This document shows, piece by piece, positions 54,140 through 63,487 of a DNA stretch of 64,000 nt. The notes beneath the pieces were generated by a model, which did no database searches, was not told the origin of the DNA, and was given only the letters and a program-made list of their open reading frames with translations. Origin of the DNA: Endozoicomonas sp. ISHI1 (GTDB lineage: Bacteria; Pseudomonadota; Gammaproteobacteria; Pseudomonadales; Endozoicomonadaceae); the NCBI RefSeq assembly GCF_024606225.1, contig NZ_JAGRPU010000028.1:17837-81836 (forward strand), written 5' to 3'. The translations under genes and the position numbers were made by a program. How positions within the stretch are numbered: the first letter of the stretch is position 1; each line of letters starts with the position of its first letter.

Positions 54140-54835
54140 ATGCCAAAACAACTGAAATTTTTATGGTTGGCTCTGGTTTTGCCATTAATGGCGCAGGCTG
54201 CTGTAGAGGACAAATACAAGGAAGGTCAGGATTACCAGGTTCTGTCTAACCCGGTTCAGACTTCAGTGAAGAAAAGCCAGATCGAAGTGGCAGAAGTCTT
54301 CTGGTATGGCTGCCCGCATTGTTACACTCTGGAACCCATTGTTGCGCGTTGGAAGCCTTCTCTGGAAAAGGACACTCGTGTAGTTCGTACGCCTGGTTTC
54401 TTTGGTCCAAACATCTGGAAAGTCCATGCCCAGCTTTACTACACTCTGGAAACTATGATTCCTGAAGAGAAAAAACTGAACGAAATACACGAAAGTATTT
54501 TTGCTGAAATTCAGAATCGGAATAACCGTCTTGGCGACGTGAGAGCCATGGGGGACTTTCTTCAGAATCGCCACGGTATTGATCCCAAGCAATTTGCCAG
54601 CTTCTATAACTCCTTCGGAGTTCTGAACCTGATGAATCAGGGTGGTTCAAAAATCAAAGGTTATCAGTTAAACGGTGTTCCAGCTTTGGTAGTTGATGGC
54701 CGATATGTTATTGAACCCAGGGTGGGGTTGGAAAACATGCCTGTTATTGCTGATTTCCTGATCAAGAAAGTGCGTGATGAGCGTGCAGCCAAGGCAGAGC
54801 CTGAGGCTAAGCAAGCGTCACAGGCAAAAAGCTGA
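54140..54835 (+). CDS. dsbA: Thiol:disulfide interchange protein DsbA
   Basis: Periplasmic oxidase that introduces disulfide bonds. The 231-residue precursor has a signal peptide (LKFLWLALVLPLMAQAAV), the active site WYGCPHCYTLEP (about 52-63, CPHC) and the cis-proline loop LNGVPALVVDGRYVI (about 175-189). The C-terminus is Lys-, Ala- and Glu-rich (AAKAEPEAKQASQAKS), longer than in E. coli. Likely relevant for the cysteine-bearing oxidase and exported proteins. Upstream are several bases of AT-rich sequence and GGAG. Confidence 0.96.
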   Translation: MPKQLKFLWLALVLPLMAQAAVEDKYKEGQDYQVLSNPVQTSVKKSQIEVAEVFWYGCPHCYTLEPIVARWKPSLEKDTRVVRTPGFFGPNIWKVHAQLYYTLETMIPEEKKLNEIHESIFAEIQNRNNRLGDVRAMGDFLQNRHGIDPKQFASFYNSFGVLNLMNQGGSKIKGYQLNGVPALVVDGRYVIEPRVGLENMPVIADFLIKKVRDERAAKAEPEAKQASQAKS

Positions 54836-54900
54836 ACATTATGACCCCTTCAACAAGATAGATGCTGGACTGAACAGCATCCGGAATTCAGGTTTCACTG

Positions 54901-55773
54901 ATGCCGATTAGAGCTTTGAAGGGGGCCTTGTCTTCTCGTTTGAAGAGGGACAGAGCTCCGGGATCCGTTCACCGCAGTGAGCTGGTTTACAACCCCCGAT
55001 CACAAAAGCCCGGGCACATTCGTCTGCTGAGCTTTAATATTCAGGTAGGCATCAATACTCAGCAATATGGTCATTATCTGACTCGCGGCTGGCAACACCT
55101 TTTACCTCATTCCAGGCGGGCAAGAACACTGGATCAGATTGCTGCTGCCCTCCCCGATTTTGATCTGGTCGCTCTTCAGGAAGCCGACGGTGGAAGCCTC
55201 AGAAGCGGTTTTATCAATCAAACCGAATACCTTGCCCTTAAATGCCAGTTTCCATATTGGTATCACCAGTTGAATCGAAATCTCGGCAAGCTGGCGCAGC
55301 ACAGCAATGGATTCCTGAGTCGCTTCAAGCCCACTATTCTTGAAGATCACAAACTGCCCGGATTGATTCCGGGACGGGGAGCAATCGTTGCCCGGTTTGG
55401 AGATACCCGGAACCCTTTAGTCGTGGTGATGATGCATCTGGCTCTCAGCCAGAGGGCCAGAAATGGCCAACTTTCCTATATCAGAGACTTGGTCAGAACT
55501 TACAATCATGTGGTTCTGATGGGCGATATGAATACCCACGCTGAACAACTGCTCAATAACTCACCACTGAAAGACACTGACTTGCAGGCTGTTCATTCAG
55601 AACTAAATACTTTTCCCAGCTGGCGCCCCAGTCGCTCACTGGACCATATTCTGGTCAGCCCTTCCTTGATAGTCCATCAGTTCGGTGTCCTTAATCTGCC
55701 TATTTCAGATCATTTGCCCATCGCAGTGGAAGTGGAAGTACCAAAGAGTGTGATTTTGGAAACAACACTATGA
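54901..55773 (+). CDS. Endonuclease/exonuclease/phosphatase (EEP) family hydrolase
   Basis: A 290-residue EEP-superfamily protein. Catalytic motifs in order: LLSFNIQVG with the metal-binding Asn, DLVALQEADGG with Glu, HLALSQRARNGQL, LMGDMNTHAEQL with Asp-x-Asn, and ISDHLPIAVEVE with the Asp-His pair. The substrate may be nucleic acid, phospholipid or inositol phosphate; it is not known. No signal peptide. An EEP gene follows dsbA in Pseudomonas too. Its end overlaps the start of the next gene by four bases. Confidence 0.9.
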   Translation: MPIRALKGALSSRLKRDRAPGSVHRSELVYNPRSQKPGHIRLLSFNIQVGINTQQYGHYLTRGWQHLLPHSRRARTLDQIAAALPDFDLVALQEADGGSLRSGFINQTEYLALKCQFPYWYHQLNRNLGKLAQHSNGFLSRFKPTILEDHKLPGLIPGRGAIVARFGDTRNPLVVVMMHLALSQRARNGQLSYIRDLVRTYNHVVLMGDMNTHAEQLLNNSPLKDTDLQAVHSELNTFPSWRPSRSLDHILVSPSLIVHQFGVLNLPISDHLPIAVEVEVPKSVILETTL

Positions 55774-56333
55774 CCGCCAGGAAAATAGGCATATTGGGTT
55801 CTGCGTTTAACCCGCCAACATTGGGGCATCTGGATGTATTGGAACAGGCCCGGCAGCAGTTTGACCTGATATTGCTGGTGCCCAGCGCTGCCCATGCTTT
55901 TTCCAAGTCGATGCTACCGTTTCATCACCGGATGGCCATGTGCCAGCGGCTGATGAACTCAGTACAACTGCCCCAATGTCAGATAGAAGTTTCTGGGATT
56001 GAGCAGGAAATGCTGGCAGATAATCCCGAAAAGCCAGTCTATACCTTTGATTTGCTGGAACGTTTAGAGCAGAAGTACCCCGGGGATCAGCTCGGGTTTA
56101 TCAGAGGACCCGATAATGCGGATCCCCGGAACTGGAAGCGCTTCTATCGATCTAAGGACATTGAACAGCGCTGGCAGGTCTTTACTGCCCGTGAACGTCA
56201 GAATATTCGCAGTACCCGGGTAAGGGAGTTATTGGTTTCGGGGAGTTCAGACGATAACAACCAAAAAGCCCTGGCTGCTTTGCTGCTGCCTTCGGTTCAT
56301 GATTACATTCTTCAGCATCATTTATATCAATAA
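55770..56333 (+). CDS. NadD-like nicotinate-nucleotide adenylyltransferase family protein
   Basis: A 187-residue nucleotidyltransferase with the HIGH-type site GSAFNPPTLGHLDVLEQA (about 10-27) and a late ISSTxxR-like motif NIRSTRVRELL (about 145-155). It resembles NadD, but is shorter than many and lacks the usual RpsF-holB context, so it could be a second, specialised member. It overlaps the EEP gene by four bases and is nine bases before nudF, suggesting a nucleotide-related operon. Confidence 0.82.
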   Translation: MTARKIGILGSAFNPPTLGHLDVLEQARQQFDLILLVPSAAHAFSKSMLPFHHRMAMCQRLMNSVQLPQCQIEVSGIEQEMLADNPEKPVYTFDLLERLEQKYPGDQLGFIRGPDNADPRNWKRFYRSKDIEQRWQVFTARERQNIRSTRVRELLVSGSSDDNNQKALAALLLPSVHDYILQHHLYQ

Positions 56334-56341
56334 GGTGTGCT

Positions 56342-56956
56342 ATGAAATTATCTGGTTTTGGAGTCGAAGACACTCATATTGAAAGCGAAGAACGAGTCTG
56401 GTCTGGATTTCTGAAGCTATGCCGATATAAAGTCAGACATGCCCTTTTCCGGGGAGGGTGGAGTAAAGCACTGGATCGGGAAGCGGTTTTGCGAGTGCCC
56501 TCTGTAGGTGTACTTCTTTATGACCCGGTTCTGGAAAAAGTGGTGCTGGTCGAGCAGTTTCGCATAGGCCCTCTGATGAGCGATGACGACCCCTGGTTGC
56601 TCGAAGTGGTTGCGGGCATATCTGAGCCGGGTGAATCCCTGGAATCGGTTGCTATTCGTGAAGTAAAAGAAGAAGCTGATTGTGAAGTGAAGCATCTTTT
56701 ACCGGTTTCCAATTTTTACGTCAGCCCCGGTGCAACCAATGAACGTATGATGCTTTATTGCGGCATTGTCGATGCCTCATCGGCTGGCGGGGTTTACGGA
56801 CTGGCGGAAGAAGGTGAAGATATCAGAGTGCATGTGTTAACAGCAGAACAAGCCTGGCAGATGGTTGTAGATGGTCGTATTTCCAACGCTCCGGCTGTCA
56901 TTGCGCTGCAATGGTTAAGGTTGAACCATGGAGAACTTAAAGATTATGTTCAATGA
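56342..56956 (+). CDS. nudF: ADP-ribose pyrophosphatase NudF (Nudix)
   Basis: A 204-residue Nudix hydrolase. The Nudix box spans about residues 94-116, from GISEPGE through REVKEEAD; the final Gly of the consensus is Asp here, a tolerated change in some members. RVPSVGVLLYDPVLEKVVLVEQFRIG and NFYVSPGATNERMMLYCG match ADP-ribose pyrophosphatases, which split ADP-ribose to AMP and ribose-5-phosphate. Its end overlaps the following lipoprotein gene. Confidence 0.93.
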   Translation: MKLSGFGVEDTHIESEERVWSGFLKLCRYKVRHALFRGGWSKALDREAVLRVPSVGVLLYDPVLEKVVLVEQFRIGPLMSDDDPWLLEVVAGISEPGESLESVAIREVKEEADCEVKHLLPVSNFYVSPGATNERMMLYCGIVDASSAGGVYGLAEEGEDIRVHVLTAEQAWQMVVDGRISNAPAVIALQWLRLNHGELKDYVQ

Positions 56957-57527
56957 AACCAGGCCCGGATTTTTAATACTGATGCTAACAGCAATGCTGG
57001 TTCTGACAGGGTGTCAGTCTGGCGGTTTTAATATCTCGGGTGGCCTGGGTGGTACAGCGGCTACTTCAGGTCTTTATCGGGAAGGGTTGCCAGGTACCGC
57101 TGACTGGGCCGTCCTTCCCTTTGTTAATCACAGTAAAGCGACCAGTATTACCACTCAGGTAGAAAGAATACTGATGGTTAATTTGCCTTCGCGGGGCATT
57201 GAGGAGGCCCGTTTGTACCCTGAGTCGGAAGTGACGACAGCCTCAAAATCTCTGCAAGCAGCTCATCGTTACCAGAATGGCATGCAGTGGGCCAAGCAGA
57301 ATGACATCAGCTTCGCGCTCGCCGGTGAGATTTTCGAGTGGTATTACGATGACAGTGGCAGGCCCCATGTTTCCATGGGGTTGACGGTTATTGATATCCG
57401 CAGTGGTGAAGTGATCTGGGATGTAAACGGTGCCAGTGAAGGCCTGCAGGGCGATGATCTGTTTGATATCAGCCGGGGGCTGATTTCTGATTTGCTACAG
57501 TCATTACCTATCAACCGGCGGATTTAG
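56928..57527 (+). CDS. Lipoprotein with a CsgG/LpoB-like core
   Basis: A 199-residue lipoprotein with LILMLTAMLVLTGCQSGG, cleaved before Cys29. The mature part (WAVLPFVNHSKATSITTQVERILMV, then ALAGEIFEWYYDDSGRPHVSMGLTVID) resembles the outline of LpoB/CsgG-type lipoproteins, which help cell-wall synthases or secretion, but the assignment is weak. ATG 56928 follows TAAGG at 7 bases and overlaps the end of nudF by 29 bases. The next gene follows at ten bases. Confidence 0.7.
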   Translation: MENLKIMFNETRPGFLILMLTAMLVLTGCQSGGFNISGGLGGTAATSGLYREGLPGTADWAVLPFVNHSKATSITTQVERILMVNLPSRGIEEARLYPESEVTTASKSLQAAHRYQNGMQWAKQNDISFALAGEIFEWYYDDSGRPHVSMGLTVIDIRSGEVIWDVNGASEGLQGDDLFDISRGLISDLLQSLPINRRI

Positions 57528-57537
57528 GAGCGGCAGG

Positions 57538-57879
57538 ATGCTATACGCACTCAAAGATGAAAAAGGTGAAATTCAGGCAGTTGCAGACAAGCAACTTACA
57601 GAAGACTGGGAGCTCGTCAATCTGGAAGACGAAGCCGTACATACCTTCCTGCAACAAAACCCAACCCTTGGTGGCAAGGTTATGCAGGCGGCGGATGCCG
57701 ATTTTATTCGCGTGCTTGAAGACCTGATCGACCTGCTCATTGATAAGCAGATCATTCAGTTTACCGAGTTGCCAGATCCAGTACAGAATAAACTGCTGAA
57801 CCGTCGCCGATATCGTGAGGAGTTACGTGTTCAGGATGACACGACTCATCTGATTGATGGCGGTGATGAGATTTTCTAG
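57538..57879 (+). CDS. Small conserved protein ('tryptophan synthase beta-like' family)
   Basis: A 113-residue acidic protein starting MLYALKDEKGEIQAVADKQL. The central stretch DADFIRVLEDLIDLLIDKQIIQFTELPDPVQNKLLNRR is the hallmark of a family often called tryptophan-synthase-subunit-beta-like in Pseudomonas genomes, a misleading name since it is far too short for TrpB. Function unknown. AGGAG lies eleven bases upstream. It converges with the deformylase gene, six bases apart. Confidence 0.82.
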   Translation: MLYALKDEKGEIQAVADKQLTEDWELVNLEDEAVHTFLQQNPTLGGKVMQAADADFIRVLEDLIDLLIDKQIIQFTELPDPVQNKLLNRRRYREELRVQDDTTHLIDGGDEIF

Positions 57880-57884
57880 TTTCA

Positions 57885-58493
57885 TTACCGCGTATCGGAA
57901 ATCTGGCCACGTATCGTTTTGCGAGCACTTCCGGTTGGCCAATCTTTTGCCCATTCTTCCTGATGCTCAATCGATTGGTTGGGAATAATCAGACTTTTAT
58001 CTTCCACCCTCATAGGGAACAGTTTTCCATCGAGGTGATCCAGTTCATGCTGCATGACCCGGGCTGTAAAACCTGACAGGTCTCTTTGCTGGCGCTCTCC
58101 CTGTTCGTTATAGCCAACCACTGTGATGCTCTCAGGACGCTCAATCCATGCCCTCATGCCCGGAACCGAAAGGCAGCCTTCCCAGGTCCAGCAAGTGTTG
58201 CTGCTGAAGTTGATGATTTGTGGATTGATCCAGAATGCAAAAGGGATGTCTGGAGCCTGAGGATATCTGGATCGGTTGATTTCTGAAATACCGAGACTGA
58301 AAACACGGGCGGGCCAACCTATTTGGGGAGCCGCAAGCCCTACTCCCAGGGTACACAATTGCTTTTGCTTGAGGATCTCAAGGTTGTGCTGGAAGTCATC
58401 TGAAGTTATTTCTCCGACAGCGACCTGAGGTTGTTCCTGAAACAACAGAGGGTGGCCCATGAGTAATACCTCAGGCTCTTGATTCAGTCTCAT
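57885..58493 (-). CDS. Peptide deformylase
   Basis: A 202-residue enzyme removing the N-formyl group from nascent proteins. All three motifs are present: GVGLAAPQIG (about 51-60), EGCLSVPG (about 107-114) with the metal-binding Cys, and HELDHLDG (about 152-159) with the two metal-binding histidines and catalytic Glu. It is longer than E. coli Def by about 30 residues at the C-terminus and is not next to fmt, so it may be an extra copy beside a main def gene elsewhere. Confidence 0.92.
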   Translation of the reverse strand: MRLNQEPEVLLMGHPLLFQEQPQVAVGEITSDDFQHNLEILKQKQLCTLGVGLAAPQIGWPARVFSLGISEINRSRYPQAPDIPFAFWINPQIINFSSNTCWTWEGCLSVPGMRAWIERPESITVVGYNEQGERQQRDLSGFTARVMQHELDHLDGKLFPMRVEDKSLIIPNQSIEHQEEWAKDWPTGSARKTIRGQISDTR

Positions 58494-58653
58494 AACAAAT
58501 AGATTCCAGAATAAAATACGCTCTTTGGTTTATAGCCTAATATTGTTGCAGCAAGATAGCCTGAGGAGTAGTGCTTCTATGACAAGAATCTGTTTACGCT
58601 ACAAATATTCAATCTCCCTGAATTCATGTAATGGCGTACCCTGACGACGATTT

Positions 58654-60243
58654 ATGCAACATTTGTACATTGGTGTGGATGTGGGTTCGGGCAGTGTGCG
58701 GGCGGGATTGTTCAACGCGAAGGGAGAGAAAATCGCCCTGGCTGCCAGCCCAATCAAGCAGTTTCGTCCTGCTACGGACTTTGTTGAACAATCGTCGTCT
58801 GATATCTGGAAGCAGGTATGTAACGTTGTAAAAGATGTAGTGACTGATTCAGCAATCAAGCCGGAGCAGGTAAAGGGAATCGGATTTGACGCAACTTGCT
58901 CTCTGGTTGCTGTGGACGCGGATGATTGCCCTGTAACCGTCTCGCCGACGGAACTGGATGATCAGAATATCATCATGTGGATGGATCACCGGGCGTTGGC
59001 AGAGACTGCCGAAATGAATGCCACACGAAGTGAGGTCCTGAAGTTTGTGGGTGGTGAAGTCAGTCCTGAAATGGAACTGCCTAAACTGAAATGGTTGAAA
59101 CGCCACCTACCAAAGCACTATGAACGCACTGCGCGTTTTTTCGACCTGTCGGATTATCTGGTTTATCGCTCCACTGGCAGGGATGTTCGGAGCACTTGTA
59201 CCAAAGTTTGCAAATGGACTTATCTTGCCCACGACAAACGTTGGGATACCTCTTTGTTCCGGCAGCTGGATTTGGAAGACCTGATTGTTGGTGAAAAAAT
59301 CGGTCAGGCCATCGTTGACCCGGGCACGCCTGCCGGACAGTTGACGGATGCCGCAGCAATAGCGTTGGGGCTGACCACCAGTACTATTGTTTCTGTGGGC
59401 ATGATCGATGCCCATGCAGGAGGCGTTGGCATTATTGGCGACCAGCCGGAATCAACCCTCGCCATTATTGGTGGAACCTCTTCCTGTCATATGGCCGTCA
59501 GCACAACACCGGTTTTTGTTGATGGTGTCTGGGGGCCATACTGGGGTGCTATGGTTCCGGGCATGTGGCTGAGTGAAGGAGGACAGTCATCTGTCGGCTC
59601 TCTGATCGACCACGTTATTCGCGACCATGTTTTTTATCCGGAACTCATGAAACTGGCCGGACGGCAGGAGCGCAGTGAGTATGAAATTCTGAATGAAGAG
59701 GTTGCCCGGCTTGAGACTGAAAACCCCTATTTTACTGCTCACTTTCATTTGCTGGGCTATCATCATGGCAATCGTTCACCCCGGGCTAACCCTTATTTAA
59801 AGGGCATGGTTTCAGGCTTATCACTGAATGAGAGCCTGACCGAGCTGGCCAAAATTTATATGGCTGCTATTCAGTCAGTGTCCTATGGTACACGTCACAT
59901 CATCGAAACGATGAACCTCGCTGGTCATCAAATAAATCGCATTCATATGTGCGGCGGAGGTACGAAAAATCCTCTGTGGCTTCGTGAACACGCTAATGCA
60001 ACAGGTTGTGAAATCGTCCTCAGTAAAGAGGACGAAGCAGTCGTCCTTGGCTCTGCCATGCTGGCGGCAACGGCCTGTGGTGATTATGACGAGTTAAAGG
60101 ACGCCATGTCTGCTATGTCATCCACAGGCAACGTCATCAAACCTCAAACATCAACCCGGGCTTTTCATGATGCCAAGTACAAGGTCTTTCACGAAATGCA
60201 CGAAGACCAGATGAAGTACAAAGCCATGATGTGTGGATTTTAG
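58654..60243 (+). CDS. FGGY-family pentulose kinase
   Basis: A 529-residue FGGY carbohydrate kinase. It has the phosphate-1 loop IGVDVGSGSVRAGLFN (6-21), VKGIGFDATCSLVAVD (about 71-86) with a family Asp-Ala, MWMDHRALAE, DLSDYLVYRSTG, the substrate Asp in GMIDAHAGGVGIIGD (about 250-264) and the adenosine-binding IHMCGGGTKNPLWLRE (about 430-445). It resembles ribulokinases acting on D- or L-ribulose-type sugars; the substrate cannot be fixed. The fucose-isomerase-like gene follows 58 bases later. Confidence 0.9.
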   Translation: MQHLYIGVDVGSGSVRAGLFNAKGEKIALAASPIKQFRPATDFVEQSSSDIWKQVCNVVKDVVTDSAIKPEQVKGIGFDATCSLVAVDADDCPVTVSPTELDDQNIIMWMDHRALAETAEMNATRSEVLKFVGGEVSPEMELPKLKWLKRHLPKHYERTARFFDLSDYLVYRSTGRDVRSTCTKVCKWTYLAHDKRWDTSLFRQLDLEDLIVGEKIGQAIVDPGTPAGQLTDAAAIALGLTTSTIVSVGMIDAHAGGVGIIGDQPESTLAIIGGTSSCHMAVSTTPVFVDGVWGPYWGAMVPGMWLSEGGQSSVGSLIDHVIRDHVFYPELMKLAGRQERSEYEILNEEVARLETENPYFTAHFHLLGYHHGNRSPRANPYLKGMVSGLSLNESLTELAKIYMAAIQSVSYGTRHIIETMNLAGHQINRIHMCGGGTKNPLWLREHANATGCEIVLSKEDEAVVLGSAMLAATACGDYDELKDAMSAMSSTGNVIKPQTSTRAFHDAKYKVFHEMHEDQMKYKAMMCGF

Positions 60244-60301
60244 TCAGATGAACACAAAATAACCTGAGCTTTTGGAACTCATAGCCTGATGGAGGCATAT
60301 T

Positions 60302-61951
60302 GTGACTGCTATAACTCTGACCCTGCCCGAGAAAAAAGAACCTGGTTCTCTGGAAAATAAAGAAGTCTTCGTTATTGCCAATGGCGACTTGCGGGATACT
60401 GCTAACCGGACATGCTGGGGAGTTCAGCAATCTTTTGAGAAAAAACTGGAAGCCGTCTTAAAAGAGAAGTTTGATTTCAGAGTCCGACGTGCTCATCCCG
60501 TAAAGGACGCGCAGGGACATGGTTTTATCAGCAACCAGCGTGAAGGCTCTGATGTACTGGCCTCTCTTGACCCTGAGGCTCCGATTATTATGCTGATGAC
60601 CGCATGGCAATATTCTCACCATGTGGCACCATCTCTGGTGCATCATGAAGGCCCCATCCTGCTGCTGGCTAACTTCGATGGAACATGGCCCGGTCTGGTG
60701 GGGGCTCTGTGCATGGCTGGCACCCTGACCAGCCTGGGTAGAGATTACAGCCGCCTCTGGTCCGAAAACTTTGACGATGATTTCTTCTACATGAGCCTGC
60801 AATCGTGGCTGGAAAGCGGACAGATTGAACACGATACCTCTTATTTGAAAGAAATCACCAAAGAACACCCAATGACTAACACAGAGGCAGGTAAAATAGG
60901 TCAGCGGGTAGGGGAATTCATTCTCAAAAACAAGGAGATTATGGGGCTATACGACATGTTCTGCATGGGCATGATGAACGGCATATTTCCTCAGGAATCC
61001 CTGGTCAGGATTGGTATGCCCATTGAGGCATTATCCCAGTCCGCCCTTTTACATGACATGAACCTTGTTTCCGAAGAGCAGCGCGAAGAATGTTTGCAGT
61101 GGTATATCGATCGCGGCATGGACTTCAGATTTGGTACCGATGCAGCCACAGAACTGACTCGTGAGCAGGTAAAAGAGCAGTGCGCCATGATGATCGCCAT
61201 GGCTCGCGCCACCAAACGCTTTGGCCTGACAAGCGTGGGTGTTCAGTATCAACAAGGCCTGAAAGACAGTTGTGCTGCCTCGGACTTTGCGGAAGGTGCC
61301 ATCGGCTCAACCGCCCGCTTCCCTATAAAAGACGAAAATGGCGAAGTGATTTCCGAAGGCAAGCCCATTCCATGCATTAACGAAGTTGACATGGGGACCG
61401 CCATACCACAAACCATGATGTTCCGTCTGCTCGACAGTCTGGGTCTGCCATCGGAGACAACCCTGCACGATATTCGCTGGGGCAGTGAGTTTGAAGGCAC
61501 GTTCTACTGGGATTTCGAAATTTCCGGTTCTATACCTTTTGAACACATCAATGGTGGTATTGCTGGTGCTGTCGGTCACCGTCAGCCTGCCATGTATTTC
61601 CCGTTAGGCGGTTCTACTGTGAGCGGCCAGAGTAAAGCAGGCAGGTTTATATGGGCTCGTGCACATTATGAAGGTACGGAAGTTCATATGCATATCGGCA
61701 CCGGCACTGCCTTCGAACTGCCTCAGGAAGAGTTCCAGCGGCGTCTTCATGCAACCTGTAAAGAGTGGCCTTTGATGAACTGTGTACTGGACGGTGTAGG
61801 CCGCGATGACCTGATGGCGGGTCACCAGAGCAATCACATCTCTATTGCCTATGTACCGCAAGAAAACCTGAAAGAAGTGGTTCAGGCATTTGCCACACAG
61901 GCCCTGACACAAAACATACGTGTTCATTTAGCTGGCGATATTGCCGTCTAA
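60302..61951 (+). CDS. Fucose/arabinose-isomerase-like protein
   Basis: A 549-residue protein resembling the L-fucose isomerase fold family. Visible elements include the N-terminal Rossmann-like part with FVIANGDLRDTANRTCW, LLANFDGTWPGLVGAL, then CINEVDMGTAIPQTMMF with acidic residues suited to metal binding, ISGSIPFEHINGGIAGAVGHRQ and a late AGHQSNHISIAYVP with histidines. Such enzymes convert aldoses to ketoses, which the upstream kinase would phosphorylate. No transporter or regulator is adjacent. GGAGG at 60290 precedes the GTG start (60302). Confidence 0.75.
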   Translation: MTAITLTLPEKKEPGSLENKEVFVIANGDLRDTANRTCWGVQQSFEKKLEAVLKEKFDFRVRRAHPVKDAQGHGFISNQREGSDVLASLDPEAPIIMLMTAWQYSHHVAPSLVHHEGPILLLANFDGTWPGLVGALCMAGTLTSLGRDYSRLWSENFDDDFFYMSLQSWLESGQIEHDTSYLKEITKEHPMTNTEAGKIGQRVGEFILKNKEIMGLYDMFCMGMMNGIFPQESLVRIGMPIEALSQSALLHDMNLVSEEQREECLQWYIDRGMDFRFGTDAATELTREQVKEQCAMMIAMARATKRFGLTSVGVQYQQGLKDSCAASDFAEGAIGSTARFPIKDENGEVISEGKPIPCINEVDMGTAIPQTMMFRLLDSLGLPSETTLHDIRWGSEFEGTFYWDFEISGSIPFEHINGGIAGAVGHRQPAMYFPLGGSTVSGQSKAGRFIWARAHYEGTEVHMHIGTGTAFELPQEEFQRRLHATCKEWPLMNCVLDGVGRDDLMAGHQSNHISIAYVPQENLKEVVQAFATQALTQNIRVHLAGDIAV

Positions 61952-62100
61952 AACCTTCACGGACATTGCCACGTCTCTCATTTCTAATGCAGTGCTCCTT
62001 AATGAGATAGCCCTTGAATAACAGCTCTATCTGTGGATAACCTGTTAAAAGTATTGGAAAAAGCTGTCATTCATGTGTGCATAAACAGGAAGGAGACGTT

Positions 62101-62367
62101 ATGAAGCTGGAAAAGTGTCCCTGTTGTCTGGGTGAAGCCGAATTGGCAAGGATGATGGTTGGGGACACTGAAATGTGGCAGGTGACCTGTTCAAGCTGCG
62201 GGTTATCCACAGAACTTGATGATGATCAGACTTTTTCGGCAGAACGATGGAATCTGCGTCTGGAACGCTCAAAGCTCAAAATGTGGGTAACCCTGCTGGC
62301 TTCCCTTCTGCCCTTTCTGGTTGTGACCGCGTTTCTTGGCGGTAGTTTTATGGGGCTCAGGCTTTAG
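62101..62367 (+). CDS. Small zinc-ribbon protein with a C-terminal membrane anchor
   Basis: An 88-residue protein from ATG 62101, behind GGAG. The N-terminal part has CPCC and CSSCG, with NLR near 50-60, as in Lar-type restriction-alleviation zinc ribbons. The C-terminal 25 residues (VTLLASLLPFLVVTAFLGG) are a membrane segment, which Lar proteins lack. Function unknown; Lar resemblance alone does not support an anti-restriction role. Confidence 0.7.
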   Translation: MKLEKCPCCLGEAELARMMVGDTEMWQVTCSSCGLSTELDDDQTFSAERWNLRLERSKLKMWVTLLASLLPFLVVTAFLGGSFMGLRL

Positions 62368-62520
62368 CTAAATCGCCGTAAACCCTCGTCCAATCGTCGG
62401 GGCAAGGGTCTGGCTTCCATGCCCTGTGGAACAAAACATGGGAACCAAGACAATATCTCAAGTTATAGAGATTGATGCATGCATTTCCATCCTTATAGAG
62501 TGTCATGCACTAAGCGATGG

Positions 62521-63456
62521 TTACTGCTTCAGGCAGCTGATAATGTTATCCGTCAAACTGCCCATGAACTCTATATAACCATCAGGGCCTACAGCTGCAT
62601 CTGTTGCCAGAGGGTCGAGCACAGCAACATGGGCATCAGTACCATCAATGATCCGGTCAATATAAGCAGGCTGGAACTGTGGTTCACGGAAAACGCAGCT
62701 ATTGCCGGCTTTTTTCAGCTTTTCTTGCAATTGAGTAAGATGTTTCGCACCCGGCTGCTGTTCCGGGTTAGCAGTGAAATGATCGACAATATTCAACTCG
62801 TAATGCCTTTGCAGGTAACCATAAGCATCATGGAAAACGAACATGGGTTGATTGTGGTAGACAGCAAGTTTGCTGATGTTGTGCTTGTCAGCTGCCTGAA
62901 CCGCTTTTTTGAATACATGGTAATTATCCGTGTATTGTTTTTTATGCTCAGGATCCAGCTCGCTCAGCTTCTCTGATATGGTTTCGGCTATGGCTATGGC
63001 GTTATTCGGGCTCAGCCAGATGTGAACGTCGTATTCGCCATGATGATGATGGTCGCTTTCTTCGGCATGATGATGATGGATCTCTTCTTCTCCTTCATTC
63101 ATCTTCAGAAGCTCCAGATTGCTTTCCTGCATCAAGGGCACGGAGGCCGCTTTTGTTGAACCTGACAGGGTTTTATCCAGAAAGACTTCCATATCGGGTC
63201 CGACCCAGAACATAACATCGGCTTCATAAAGCTTTCTGGCGTCTGAAGGCTTCAGGCTATGACTATGGGGAGAGGCTCCCGGAGGAAGCAGCACTTCAGC
63301 CGAAGTGACACCTTCGGTGATAGCAGCAGCAATCAGCTGAACGGGCTTAATGGAGGTTAGCACTTTGGGGGGTTCTTGACTCTGGGTCGGCAGTGATAGA
63401 GAGAGTAAAAGGCCTGACAGCCAGAATAGTATCTTTGGTTTTCTCGAAAAAATCAT
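62521..63456 (-). CDS. znuA: Zinc ABC transporter periplasmic binding protein ZnuA
   Basis: Captures zinc in the periplasm and passes it to ZnuB. The precursor starts MIFSRKPKILFWLSGLLLSL (ATG 63456; an in-frame TTG 63465 is possible). Family motifs are SIKPVQLIAAAITEG, LLPPGASPHSHSLKPSDA with a zinc His, a His-rich loop EIHHHHAEESDHHHHGEYDVHIWLSP-type around residues 130-155, and the later HDAYGYLQRHYEL. The gene is 16 kb from zur-znuCB but carries the same Zur box. Confidence 0.95.
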   Translation of the reverse strand: MIFSRKPKILFWLSGLLLSLSLPTQSQEPPKVLTSIKPVQLIAAAITEGVTSAEVLLPPGASPHSHSLKPSDARKLYEADVMFWVGPDMEVFLDKTLSGSTKAASVPLMQESNLELLKMNEGEEEIHHHHAEESDHHHHGEYDVHIWLSPNNAIAIAETISEKLSELDPEHKKQYTDNYHVFKKAVQAADKHNISKLAVYHNQPMFVFHDAYGYLQRHYELNIVDHFTANPEQQPGAKHLTQLQEKLKKAGNSCVFREPQFQPAYIDRIIDGTDAHVAVLDPLATDAAVGPDGYIEFMGSLTDNIISCLKQ

Positions 63457-63487
63457 AAAGGGCAACTGTGTCAGTCTGTAAGTGAAA

